From NCBI GenBank assembly GCA_018240595.1, contig JAFEFL010000063.1:1-64000 (forward strand): 64,000 nt of DNA, read 5' to 3'. Below, piece after piece: positions 16,389-25,569 of the stretch (positions within the stretch are counted from its first letter, which is position 1; the number at the start of each line of letters is the position of its first letter). Origin of the DNA: Pseudomonadota bacterium (GTDB lineage: Bacteria; Pseudomonadota; Alphaproteobacteria; Rhizobiales; Xanthobacteraceae). The notes beneath the pieces were generated by a model. That model did no database searches and was not told the DNA's origin. It worked only from the letters and a program-made list of their open reading frames with translations. Position numbers and translations under genes: made by a program.

Positions 16389-17588
16389 ATGTCTGCCGCG
16401 CGAAAAACGAGAATGACGACGCGCCAATGGGCCGTCGGCATCGCCGGCTATTGCGCCTTCATCAATCTTTATTCGCCGCAGGCCATCCTGCCGCTGCTCG
16501 CCACCGACTTCGGCACCGGCGCCGCCGGCATCTCGACCATCATGACCGCGAGCACGCTGGCGGTCGCCTTCACGGCGCCGCTGACCGGCACCGCCGCCGA
16601 CGTCCTCGGCCGCAAGCGCGTCATCGTCACGGCATTGTTCCTGCTCACCGTACCGACGCTGATGTGCGCGCTGTCGACGAGCCTCAACGCCATGGTGTTC
16701 TGGCGCTTCGTGCAGGGCCTGGTGCTGCCCCCGGTGTTCGCCGTGACCATCGCCTATATCGGCGACGAATGGGAGCCGCATGAGGTGACCTCGGCCGCCG
16801 GCATCTACATGTCCGGCGCCAGCCTCGGCGGCTTTTCTGGCCGCTTCGTCACCGGCGTTCTCGCCGACCTGTTCGGCTGGCGCATCGCGCTGATGGCGAT
16901 CGCGGCGATGACTTTGGCCGGCTGGCTCGCCGTGCTGACGCTGCTGCCGCGCGAGAAGAAGTTCGTGCGCTCTGAGGGGCTCGCCGCCTCGGGCCGGCAG
17001 ATGCTGCAGCACCTGCGCAACGGGCAGTTGCTGGCGACCTATGCGGTCGGCTTCGGCGTGCTGTTCTGCTTCATCCTGACGTTCACCTACATCAATTTCC
17101 GCCTCGCCGCTCCGCCGTTCAATCTGTCGCCGAGCTGGCTCGGCGTGATCTTCATCGTCTATCTCGCCGGCGCCGCCTTGGTGCCGATGTCGGGCTGGGC
17201 GGTGAACCGCTTTGGACGCCGCCGCTTCATGGTGCCGATGATCGGCATGTGGATCTGCGGCGTGCTGCTGACCCTGGCGCCGTCGCTCTGGATCATCCTG
17301 ATCGGGCTGACGGTCTGCGCCAGCTGCGGCATGCTCGCTCAGGCGATATCGACCAGTTATGTATCGATCACCGCCAAAGCCGGCCGCTCCTCCGCGGTCG
17401 GCCTTTATGTCACGAGCTTCTATATCGGCGGCGCCTTCGGCGCGGCGCTTGGCGGCGCCGCCTGGACCTTCGGCGGCTGGCCTGCCTGCGTCGGCTTGCT
17501 TGTCGCGATGCAGGTGCTGATGGCCGCGATCGTCTTCTTCCTGTGGGCGCGCCGCATGCCGCCGGCGCCGCCGCTCGAGCCGGCGTGA
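16389..17588 (+). CDS. MFS transporter
   Basis: A 399-residue major facilitator with about 12 predicted membrane segments. The loop 2-3 signature appears as TGTAADVLGRKRVI and the N-terminal helix region as GYCAFINLYSPQAILPLLATDFG. The second half contains VNRFGRRRFMVPMIGMWICG, the mirrored loop 8-9 motif. It resembles YnfM-type drug or metabolite exporters, but substrate specificity cannot be read from sequence. It stands 111 bp after the kinase fusion and 68 bp before the RraA-like gene on the same strand. Confidence 0.9.
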   Translation: MSAARKTRMTTRQWAVGIAGYCAFINLYSPQAILPLLATDFGTGAAGISTIMTASTLAVAFTAPLTGTAADVLGRKRVIVTALFLLTVPTLMCALSTSLNAMVFWRFVQGLVLPPVFAVTIAYIGDEWEPHEVTSAAGIYMSGASLGGFSGRFVTGVLADLFGWRIALMAIAAMTLAGWLAVLTLLPREKKFVRSEGLAASGRQMLQHLRNGQLLATYAVGFGVLFCFILTFTYINFRLAAPPFNLSPSWLGVIFIVYLAGAALVPMSGWAVNRFGRRRFMVPMIGMWICGVLLTLAPSLWIILIGLTVCASCGMLAQAISTSYVSITAKAGRSSAVGLYVTSFYIGGAFGAALGGAAWTFGGWPACVGLLVAMQVLMAAIVFFLWARRMPPAPPLEPA

Positions 17589-17656
17589 TATCGCGATTGA
17601 CCGGGGCATCAGGGGCCCGCTAGCGTCTTCCATCCTCGCAATCCACGGCAGCTCCC

Positions 17657-18355
17657 ATGTCTTCGACCAAGTCTCCGACCTTGTCTCAGGCGCAGCGCGA
17701 CTTCCTGATCTCGATCGACACGCCGACGGTCTGCAATCTCATCGAGATCGTCGCCCCGGAGCGACGCGGCTTCGGCTACACGGTGCGCCACCTGCACTGC
17801 CCCTTCCCCGACCTGCCGCCGATGGTCGGCTTCGCCAAGACCGTGACCATGCGCGCGCAGGACCGCGTGCCGCTCGGCGAGGCCGGCTATATGGCCAAAC
17901 GCCTCGATTATCTCGACTACGTCGCCGCCGCGCCGCAGCCCGGCATCGCCGTGATCCAGGATCTCGACGACATCGTCGGCTACGGCGCGTTCTGGGGCGA
18001 GGTGCAGTCGAACGTGCACAAGGCGCTCGGCTGCCTCGGCACCATCACCAACGGCTCGGTGCGCGACATTCCGATGATCCCGGAAGGCTTCCAGATGCTG
18101 GCCGGCTCGATCGCGCCGTCGCATGCGTTCGTGCACGTCGTAGACTTCGGCGTGCCGGTGAACATCCACGGCATGGCGGTCCGCTCGAACGACCTGATCC
18201 ATGCCGACCGCCACGGCGCGGTCGTCGTGCCGCTCGAGATCGTCGACGCGATGCAGGCCGCCCTGCCCGGCCTCAACGCCAAGGAAGCCAAGATCATCGA
18301 AGCGGCCAAGGCCGGAGCCGGCCTCGCCGCGATCAAGGCGGCAATGAAGGGCTAG
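17657..18355 (+). CDS. RraA/HMG aldolase-family protein
   Basis: A 232-residue member of the RraA family (PF03737). The family includes RNase E inhibitors and metal-dependent 4-hydroxy-4-methyl-2-oxoglutarate aldolases. The characteristic residues are present: YGAFWGEVQSNVHKALGCLG, the Arg-Asp pair of the aldolase metal/substrate site in TNGSVRDIP, and the acidic block DLIHADRHGAVVVP. Because the GxVRD and HAD motifs are kept, an aldolase/decarboxylase activity on a 2-oxo acid is more likely than an RNase E role. An EamA permease starts 18 bp after it, suggesting the pair handles one metabolite. Confidence 0.87.
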   Translation: MSSTKSPTLSQAQRDFLISIDTPTVCNLIEIVAPERRGFGYTVRHLHCPFPDLPPMVGFAKTVTMRAQDRVPLGEAGYMAKRLDYLDYVAAAPQPGIAVIQDLDDIVGYGAFWGEVQSNVHKALGCLGTITNGSVRDIPMIPEGFQMLAGSIAPSHAFVHVVDFGVPVNIHGMAVRSNDLIHADRHGAVVVPLEIVDAMQAALPGLNAKEAKIIEAAKAGAGLAAIKAAMKG

Positions 18356-18373
18356 GCCCTCCCCGAACCCTTC

Positions 18374-19255
18374 ATGACAGCCAAAGACAGCGCGTCCTAC
18401 GTCTTCCTGGCGGTGGTCTGGGGCCTGTCGTTTCTCGCCATGCTGCGCGCGGTCGAAGCCTTCGGCTGGGCCGGCGCGGTGACGTTCCGCTGCTTCATCG
18501 CGGCCGCGACTTTGATCATCATCGCCGTCGCCACCGGGCGGCGGCTCAAGCTCGGCGCCGGCTGGCGGGCTTTCGCCGTGGTCGGCGCCACCACCGTCGC
18601 CGGCCAGCTCGTCGGGCTCTGCTTTGCGATGCCGCTGATCGGCACGGCGATGTCGGCGATCCTGGTGGCCACCATCCCGCTGTTCTCGATGCTGATCGCG
18701 CGGCTGTGGGGCATCGAAACACTGACCCGGCGGCATCTGCTTGGTCTCGTCCTCGGATTTTCCGGCATCGTGATATTGGTCGGCTTTCCCGCCGTACCTT
18801 TCACGCCGTCGTTTGTCCTCGGCTGCGCCGCGACGCTGGGCGCCTGCCTGTGCGCGGCGTTCGGCAGTTGCTACGCCAGCTACAAGCTCAAGGGTGTGAG
18901 CTCGTGGGATACCACCGCAGGAGCCTTCCTCGCTGGTGGTTTGTTCACGCTGCCGTTGCTGGCCCTGGTGCCGGTGCCGGGCACGCCGCAGCCCGTCGAT
19001 TATCTCTATCTCATGATCCTCGGCGTCGTCATGAGCGCGGCGACTTACGTGCTGTATTTCCGCCTGGTCGGTACCATCGGCGCCACCAAGGCGATCAGCG
19101 TCGAATTCGCGGTCACCGTGGTCGCCGTACTGGTCGGCGCGCTGCTCCTGCGCGAGCCGCTGTCGCCAATGCAGATCGGCGGCGCCGCCACCATCATCCT
19201 CGGCTGCGCGCTGGTGACCGGGCTCATTCCGTCCTTCGCGCGTCAGAGCGCCTGA
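18374..19255 (+). CDS. DMT-superfamily EamA transporter
   Basis: A 293-residue drug/metabolite transporter with two EamA repeats and about ten membrane segments. The protein starts MTAKDSASYVFLAVVWGLSF and shows the repeat ends ATIPLFSMLIARLWGIE (first) and VEFAVTVVAVLVGALLLREPLSP (second), both typical. It begins 18 bp after the RraA-like gene and is probably cotranscribed with it. Its last 13 bases overlap the end of the convergent unknown gene. The direction and cargo of transport are unknown. Confidence 0.9.
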   Translation: MTAKDSASYVFLAVVWGLSFLAMLRAVEAFGWAGAVTFRCFIAAATLIIIAVATGRRLKLGAGWRAFAVVGATTVAGQLVGLCFAMPLIGTAMSAILVATIPLFSMLIARLWGIETLTRRHLLGLVLGFSGIVILVGFPAVPFTPSFVLGCAATLGACLCAAFGSCYASYKLKGVSSWDTTAGAFLAGGLFTLPLLALVPVPGTPQPVDYLYLMILGVVMSAATYVLYFRLVGTIGATKAISVEFAVTVVAVLVGALLLREPLSPMQIGGAATIILGCALVTGLIPSFARQSA

Positions 19256-19851
19256 GCCGGCGCGCTCGAATGCCATTGCGGCGCATAGCCTTGCGCCAGC
19301 ACGGCGGCGATCGACGGCGGCGTCAGCACGTCGGCGTCGATGCCGCGCGGCCGCGGCTGCGCCGCGCCGTAGCCGGACGGCGTCCAGGGCAGCAGACGGG
19401 CGCCGCGCACCGCGAAGGCCTCGCCGTCGCGGGCGATCATGGTGCCGTCGGGCAGCTCATCGAGCGCGCGGCGATGCAGACGTTTCGCTCTCCCGTCGAG
19501 CCGCTCGGCATGCAGGATGTCGTCCATGGCGGGCGCGCGATGCGCGCCTGGAAACACCCGCGCGAACGCCTCGGCATCCTTGCGCCGGCATTCGAAGCAC
19601 GGCCGATGCCCGGCGGCAAAGGCGGTCACCTCGTCGAGGAAGAACAATTCGGTGTAATAGCGGCCCCAGACATCGCGCTGCCGGCCCTTGAAATCGAGCA
19701 CGCAACAGATCCACTGCCGCGACGCCCATTGCCGGCGGCCCAAGGTACGATCGTCGCGGTGAAACTTGCCGCCGCGATTGCCGAACAAGGTGCCGCGCGC
19801 CGGATCGGCGATCAGATCGGCAAACGGCGTGACGCGATTTTGCAAGCGCAT
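19243..19851 (-). CDS. Conserved hypothetical protein with Cys pair
   Basis: A 202-residue soluble protein whose function I do not recognise. It is compact and rich in Arg and aromatic residues: KFHRDDRTLGRRQWASRQW, then C49-C50, GRYYTELFFLDE, and a C-x-x-C pair (Cys85, Cys88) with a nearby His82 in GHRPCFECRRKDAEAF. The His/Cys pattern followed by a helix resembles the zinc knuckle of treble-clef nucleases, but no HNH catalytic His pair is obvious. Coding quality is high and the start at 19851 (MRLQNRVTPFADLIADP) is the only sensible one. It ends convergent with EamA (13-bp overlap) and starts 21 bp after the AzlD stop. Confidence 0.8.
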   Translation of the reverse strand: MRLQNRVTPFADLIADPARGTLFGNRGGKFHRDDRTLGRRQWASRQWICCVLDFKGRQRDVWGRYYTELFFLDEVTAFAAGHRPCFECRRKDAEAFARVFPGAHRAPAMDDILHAERLDGRAKRLHRRALDELPDGTMIARDGEAFAVRGARLLPWTPSGYGAAQPRPRGIDADVLTPPSIAAVLAQGYAPQWHSSAPAQAL

Positions 19852-19871
19852 GACCGCGGCATCCTACCGCG

Positions 19872-20183
19872 TCACAAGCCCCAGGCGAAAGCGGCCGCGG
19901 CAACGGCCGCACCGGCGGCAACGGCGAAGAAATCCTTGCGCACGACGATCATCACCACCAGCGTCGCGCCCAGCGCCAGCACCGCGCGCAGTCCGCCCTG
20001 CACCAGAGCCGGCGCCACGGTGGCGGCGATGATGGCGCCGGGCAGCGCATTGAGCATGCGGCGCAGCCGCGGTCCGATCACCAGCCGGCCGATCAGCCAG
20101 TAGCCGGCGATGCGCGTGACATAGACCACGACCATCATCAGGCCGAGCGTGACGAAAAAGCCGAGGGCGTCCTTCTCAATCAT
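19872..20183 (-). CDS. azlD: AzlD-family membrane protein
   Basis: A 103-residue membrane protein of the AzlD family, the small partner of AzlC in branched-chain amino acid (or analogue) export. It has about four hydrophobic segments: LGFFVTLGLMMVVVYVTRIAGYWLIG, the conserved LNALPGAIIAATVAPALVQGG, and two C-terminal helices. I start it at 20183 (MIEKDALGFF), which overlaps the end of azlC by 8 bp, so the two are translationally coupled. A longer frame into azlC has no similarity. Confidence 0.88.
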   Translation of the reverse strand: MIEKDALGFFVTLGLMMVVVYVTRIAGYWLIGRLVIGPRLRRMLNALPGAIIAATVAPALVQGGLRAVLALGATLVVMIVVRKDFFAVAAGAAVAAAAFAWGL

Positions 20184-20889
20184 CGTTGAGCACCCCGGCG
20201 ATGCATCCGGCCACGGCGCCGACGATGAGATACCAGAGGCCGCCGAACACATACTCGGTCAGCGCTGCGACCACGGCGCCAACGATCAGCCCCCATGAGC
20301 GCCGCGGCCCGCGCCACAGCGACACCATCATGGCGACGAAGAACGCCGGCACCAGGAGATCGATGCCGAACTGCTTCGGATTGCCGACCGCCGCGCCGGC
20401 GAGATAACCGGGGATCGCCGTCGTCACCCAAACGACGTACATGGCGACGCCGCCGCCGAGCAGATAGGCCGGATCGCGGCCGCCGTTCGAGTAATAACGC
20501 AGCGACATCAGCCAGGGCGGTTCGACCAGAAAGAACAACGTTGGATAGGCTTTCGCCGGCTGCTGGCCGCCGAGCAGCGGACGCAAGGTCGCGCCGATCA
20601 TGATGTAGCGCGCATTGACCAGCGCGGTGAGCGCGACGATGCCGGCGATGGCGCCAGCGGTGAGCACCTCCGGCCAGCTATCGAGCACCACCATCTGCAC
20701 GACGCCGGCGAAGATGGTGCCGCTCATCAGCAGCGTTTCGAACAACGTCATGCCCTTGCGCGCCGCCACCGTGCCGTAAGCCATGGCAAAGCCGGCAAGG
20801 CCGGGCACGAACGGCAGGACATCGATGGCGCCGAGCCGGAAAGCGGCCAGGGTCCAGCGGTCGGTGGGAGATGCGGGTGGCGGGGTCAT
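20176..20889 (-). CDS. azlC: AzlC-family permease
   Basis: A 237-residue permease of the AzlC/LIV-E family, with about seven membrane segments. The family start is seen in LGAIDVLPFVPGLAGFAMAYGTVAARKGM, followed by SGTIFAGVVQMVVLDSWP, the conserved ALVNARYIMIGATLRPLL and KAYPTLFFLVE. AzlCD homologues export branched-chain amino acids or their toxic analogues. The gene overlaps azlD by 8 bp. It is divergent to nothing nearby: the preceding 139 bp hold the ftsH terminator, so it needs its own promoter there. Confidence 0.92.
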   Translation of the reverse strand: MTPPPASPTDRWTLAAFRLGAIDVLPFVPGLAGFAMAYGTVAARKGMTLFETLLMSGTIFAGVVQMVVLDSWPEVLTAGAIAGIVALTALVNARYIMIGATLRPLLGGQQPAKAYPTLFFLVEPPWLMSLRYYSNGGRDPAYLLGGGVAMYVVWVTTAIPGYLAGAAVGNPKQFGIDLLVPAFFVAMMVSLWRGPRRSWGLIVGAVVAALTEYVFGGLWYLIVGAVAGCIAGVLNDD

Positions 20890-20981
20890 CGTCGCCCTCA
20901 GCGCTATCGCAACCGAAACCGGCCGTGAAGCCCGATTTGCGAGCGGCGGTTATGCGGCGCGCCGCCTCTCCACAAAAGCAA

Positions 20982-21005
20982 ATGGCCGGGTCAAAGCCCG
21001 GCCAT
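20982..21005 (-). terminator. Terminator of ftsH, made of a repeat-like hairpin
   Basis: ATGGCCGGG and CCCGGCCAT form a perfect 9-bp stem, 24 bp beyond the ftsH stop. On the minus strand it is followed by TTTGCTTTTG. The same stem sequence appears in the dispersed elements at 57768-57876 and 61541-61564. Confidence 0.8.
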
Positions 21006-21028
21006 CGCTGTTGTTATTGTCGGGAGCC

Positions 21029-22951
<1,923 letters not shown>

Positions 22952-23090
22952 CGGACGTTCCTACCCGCGCGCAAGGTCGAGGCGGCGCGGCTTGTCGGTT
23001 TACACGAACGGCGGGACGACCGTGCCCCACGTTCTTCAGGCAATGTAGGCACCCTGTCCCTGCATGGAAAGGGCTCGATTCTCACATATC

Positions 23091-24215
23091 TTAGCGCGAT
23101 TTTGCCGCTGCCGCGCGCCTCGGCGGCCCTTTGGGTCGTCCCTTGGTTAAGGCATTTCGGCGCCCGCCGCCATGCCCGGAACGTCGCGGCGGGGCGGATT
23201 CGACGGTCACCTTGTCGCGCTCCAGCGTTACCAGGGCACCGGCGAGGGTCCGGCGCCAGCGGAGGCCGCTTCTCCCGGCCTGGGTGAGCCCTGAAAGCAT
23301 GTCCTCGAGTTTGCCCAGTTCGACCCTGAAATCGTTGCCGAGCACCAGAATCGCCCGCCCCAGCGCCCGCAGCGCCAGTTCCGCCGGCAGCGCCAGGAAC
23401 CGCGCGGCATCAAAGTGGGCGGTCTCGCGAGTGCCCGTCAGCATGATGTCTTCCATGGCATGATCGGTCGCCGCCTCGATCGCCTCATTGGCCCGCCGCA
23501 GCCGGCGGGCCATGGCCGACAAGCGCCGCGCATCGAGTCCTTCGGCGGCGAGCTGCGGCATCAGATCCCTGAACCGCACCCGCGTAAAACGCGGATCGGC
23601 GTTGGAGGCGTCGTTCGCAAACCCGACGCCGGCCGCCTCAAGCGTGGCGATCAGCCGCGCCTTGGGCACATCCAGCAAAGGGCGCGAAAGCAAAAGCCCC
23701 GGCTCCTCCAGCACCGGCTTGCCCGGAGCATGAAGTCTGGTGCTGATCGCCATGCCGGTAAGCCCGGCGACGCCGCTGCCGCGGCTCATGCGGATGAGGA
23801 CCGTTTCGGCCTGGTCGTCCTGGGTGTGCGCGGTCAGCACGTGCGAGGCACCCGCTTTCCGGGCCGCCTGTGTCAACAGTCGATAGCGCGCTTCGCGCGC
23901 TGCCGCCTGAATGCCGGTCTTCGGTTTGGCGCCGGTCCAGCGCAGCGTACGATGGGCGATGCCCAGTTTCTTCGCGAGTTTGGCGACATCGCGGGCTTCG
24001 CGGCCAGATTCGGCACGCAGGCCGTGATCGACCGTCACCGCGACAAGATCGGGGCCTTTCCTGAGCGCCTTGCGCCAGCGCGCCATCAGCAGCATCAGCG
24101 CCGTCGAGTCCGGGCCACCGGAGACGGCAAGCACCAGCGCTTTCGCCGCACGCAGATCGGCGAACAGGCTCCTGGCTTCCAATGCTGTAATGGCCGTGGC
24201 GGCGTCGCGCGGCAT
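23091..24215 (-). CDS. tilS: tRNA(Ile)-lysidine synthetase
   Basis: Converts the wobble cytidine of the CAU anticodon of tRNA-Ile to lysidine, so that AUA codons read as Ile. The 374-residue protein has the N-type ATP pyrophosphatase P-loop LAVSGGPDSTALMLLMARW (about residues 29-47), the conserved VTVDHGLRAES, ASHVLTAHTQDDQAETVLIRMSRGSG, and the catalytic-domain RPLLDVPKARL. It is at the short end for the family, lacking a full TilS C-terminal extension, as is usual in alphaproteobacteria. It lies between cpoB and ftsH, the standard tol-pal-downstream order. Confidence 0.95.
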   Translation of the reverse strand: MPRDAATAITALEARSLFADLRAAKALVLAVSGGPDSTALMLLMARWRKALRKGPDLVAVTVDHGLRAESGREARDVAKLAKKLGIAHRTLRWTGAKPKTGIQAAAREARYRLLTQAARKAGASHVLTAHTQDDQAETVLIRMSRGSGVAGLTGMAISTRLHAPGKPVLEEPGLLLSRPLLDVPKARLIATLEAAGVGFANDASNADPRFTRVRFRDLMPQLAAEGLDARRLSAMARRLRRANEAIEAATDHAMEDIMLTGTRETAHFDAARFLALPAELALRALGRAILVLGNDFRVELGKLEDMLSGLTQAGRSGLRWRRTLAGALVTLERDKVTVESAPPRRSGHGGGRRNALTKGRPKGPPRRAAAAKSR

Positions 24216-24252
24216 GACGTCCGAAACCTGCGTCGAGGTATCCGGCGTCAGT

Positions 24253-25452
24253 CTAGCAGTGGACGCGCTTGATTTCCTGCTCGACGCCGCGCTTCACGTT
24301 GGCCGGCGCCTTGGGATATTTGCGGCTGACCTCGTTGAGGGTGGCGCAGGCCGCTTCCTTCTGCTTCATCGCCGCCAGCGACTGGCCGAGGCGCAGCAGG
24401 GAGTTCGGCGCCTTGTCGGATTTCTCGTGCTTGGTCGAGACGGCGAGGAAGGACTCGGCGGCGTCGCGATAGCGCTGACGCTGGAACAGGCTCTCGCCCA
24501 GCCAGTACTGCGCGTCGGGGACGAGCGCCTCGTTCGGATATTTCTTCAGGAAGTCGCGGAAGGCCTGCTCGGCCAGACCATAGTCCTTGTGCAGCACGTA
24601 ACCGTAGGCGAGGTCGTATTCATCCTGCGGCTTGGCGGTCGGCGGCAGGGTCGCGAGTCGCGTGCCGACATTGCGCGGCGGATTGGATGACGCCGCCGGG
24701 ATGCCGAGCGCCGGATTGGTGCTGGCCACCTGACCGGGCGCCGGCCCGGCGTCGACCACCGGCGAGGCCGGCGGCGGCTGGCTGCCGGACAGGGTTTGCA
24801 GGTCGAGCGGCGCGCCGGCCTGACGGCCGCCAGGAACGCCGACCGGTTCGTCGGCGGCGATCCGCGGCGTGCCTTCGTCGATCGAGCCTAGGGTGCGCGG
24901 CGCGCCCGGCGCGGCCGGATTGCGCGAGGGGTCGAAGGCGTCGGAGCGCTTGCCCGGCTGCATCGGCGTCGATGGCTGCAGGGCGCCAGGCACGCCCGGC
25001 CGGACGACCGGCTGCTGGCCCGGCGGCACAATCGGATTCTGGTTGTTCGGCAGCACCGCGGCCGGCGGCATGGCGCCCGGTGCACCCACGGCACCGCCTC
25101 CACCTTGCAGCGCACGCACCTGCTGCTCGAGCTGCTGGTTGCGATACTGCAGCTGCTCGAGCGTGCCGGTGATCTGGCGCAGCGCGTTTTCCATACGGTC
25201 CATGCGCGAGACGAGGTCGGCAGTGCCGCCGCCCTGCCCCTGGCCGGAATCGTAGCCGCCCTGCTGCTGCTGTTGGCCCTGGCCTTCGCCGCGGTTGAAC
25301 AGGTTGTCGAGGAAATTGCCGCCGCGGTCCTGCGCATGCGCGGAATAGACCGCCGTCAGCACCAGCGCGGCGACCACGGCGATCGCGAGACTGAAGCGGA
25401 CCAGCGTGCCACGCGTCAGCGAGGCGGATTCATTCGGGGTGTTGTGTTTCAT
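24253..25452 (-). CDS. cpoB: Cell division coordinator CpoB (YbgF)
   Basis: Periplasmic TolA-binding protein that links the Tol-Pal machine with peptidoglycan synthesis at division. I start it at 25452 (MKHNTPNESASL), where a signal peptide (hydrophobic stretch SLAIAVVAALVLTAVYSAHA, cleavage before QDRGG) fits; the frame continues 11 codons further without support. The 399-residue protein has a trimerising coiled coil (about 58-90, DLVSRMDRMENALRQITGTL), a long Pro/Gly/Ala-rich middle and C-terminal TPR repeats with DEYDLAYGYVLHKDYGLAEQ and VPDAQYWLGESLF. It is separated from pal by two RND-pump genes. Confidence 0.93.
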   Translation of the reverse strand: MKHNTPNESASLTRGTLVRFSLAIAVVAALVLTAVYSAHAQDRGGNFLDNLFNRGEGQGQQQQQGGYDSGQGQGGGTADLVSRMDRMENALRQITGTLEQLQYRNQQLEQQVRALQGGGGAVGAPGAMPPAAVLPNNQNPIVPPGQQPVVRPGVPGALQPSTPMQPGKRSDAFDPSRNPAAPGAPRTLGSIDEGTPRIAADEPVGVPGGRQAGAPLDLQTLSGSQPPPASPVVDAGPAPGQVASTNPALGIPAASSNPPRNVGTRLATLPPTAKPQDEYDLAYGYVLHKDYGLAEQAFRDFLKKYPNEALVPDAQYWLGESLFQRQRYRDAAESFLAVSTKHEKSDKAPNSLLRLGQSLAAMKQKEAACATLNEVSRKYPKAPANVKRGVEQEIKRVHC

Positions 25453-25569
25453 CGGCTCATTCGACGGCCAGGCGGCCGGTAACATGGCCCATTATGACAG
25501 GCCGGGGATCCAGGGCCGTCCCCCTAGCATAGCCTTTTGAGTGCGACCAGATTGTGGCCCGGCGGCGCC

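Noticed and set aside
15543..17633. 696-codon minus-strand frame opposite the kinase fusion and MFS genes
   Set aside because: Low-complexity shadow frame of GC-rich genes with no domain.
17609..19276. 555-codon minus-strand frame opposite RraA and EamA
   Set aside because: Shadow frame; the + strand genes have clear families.
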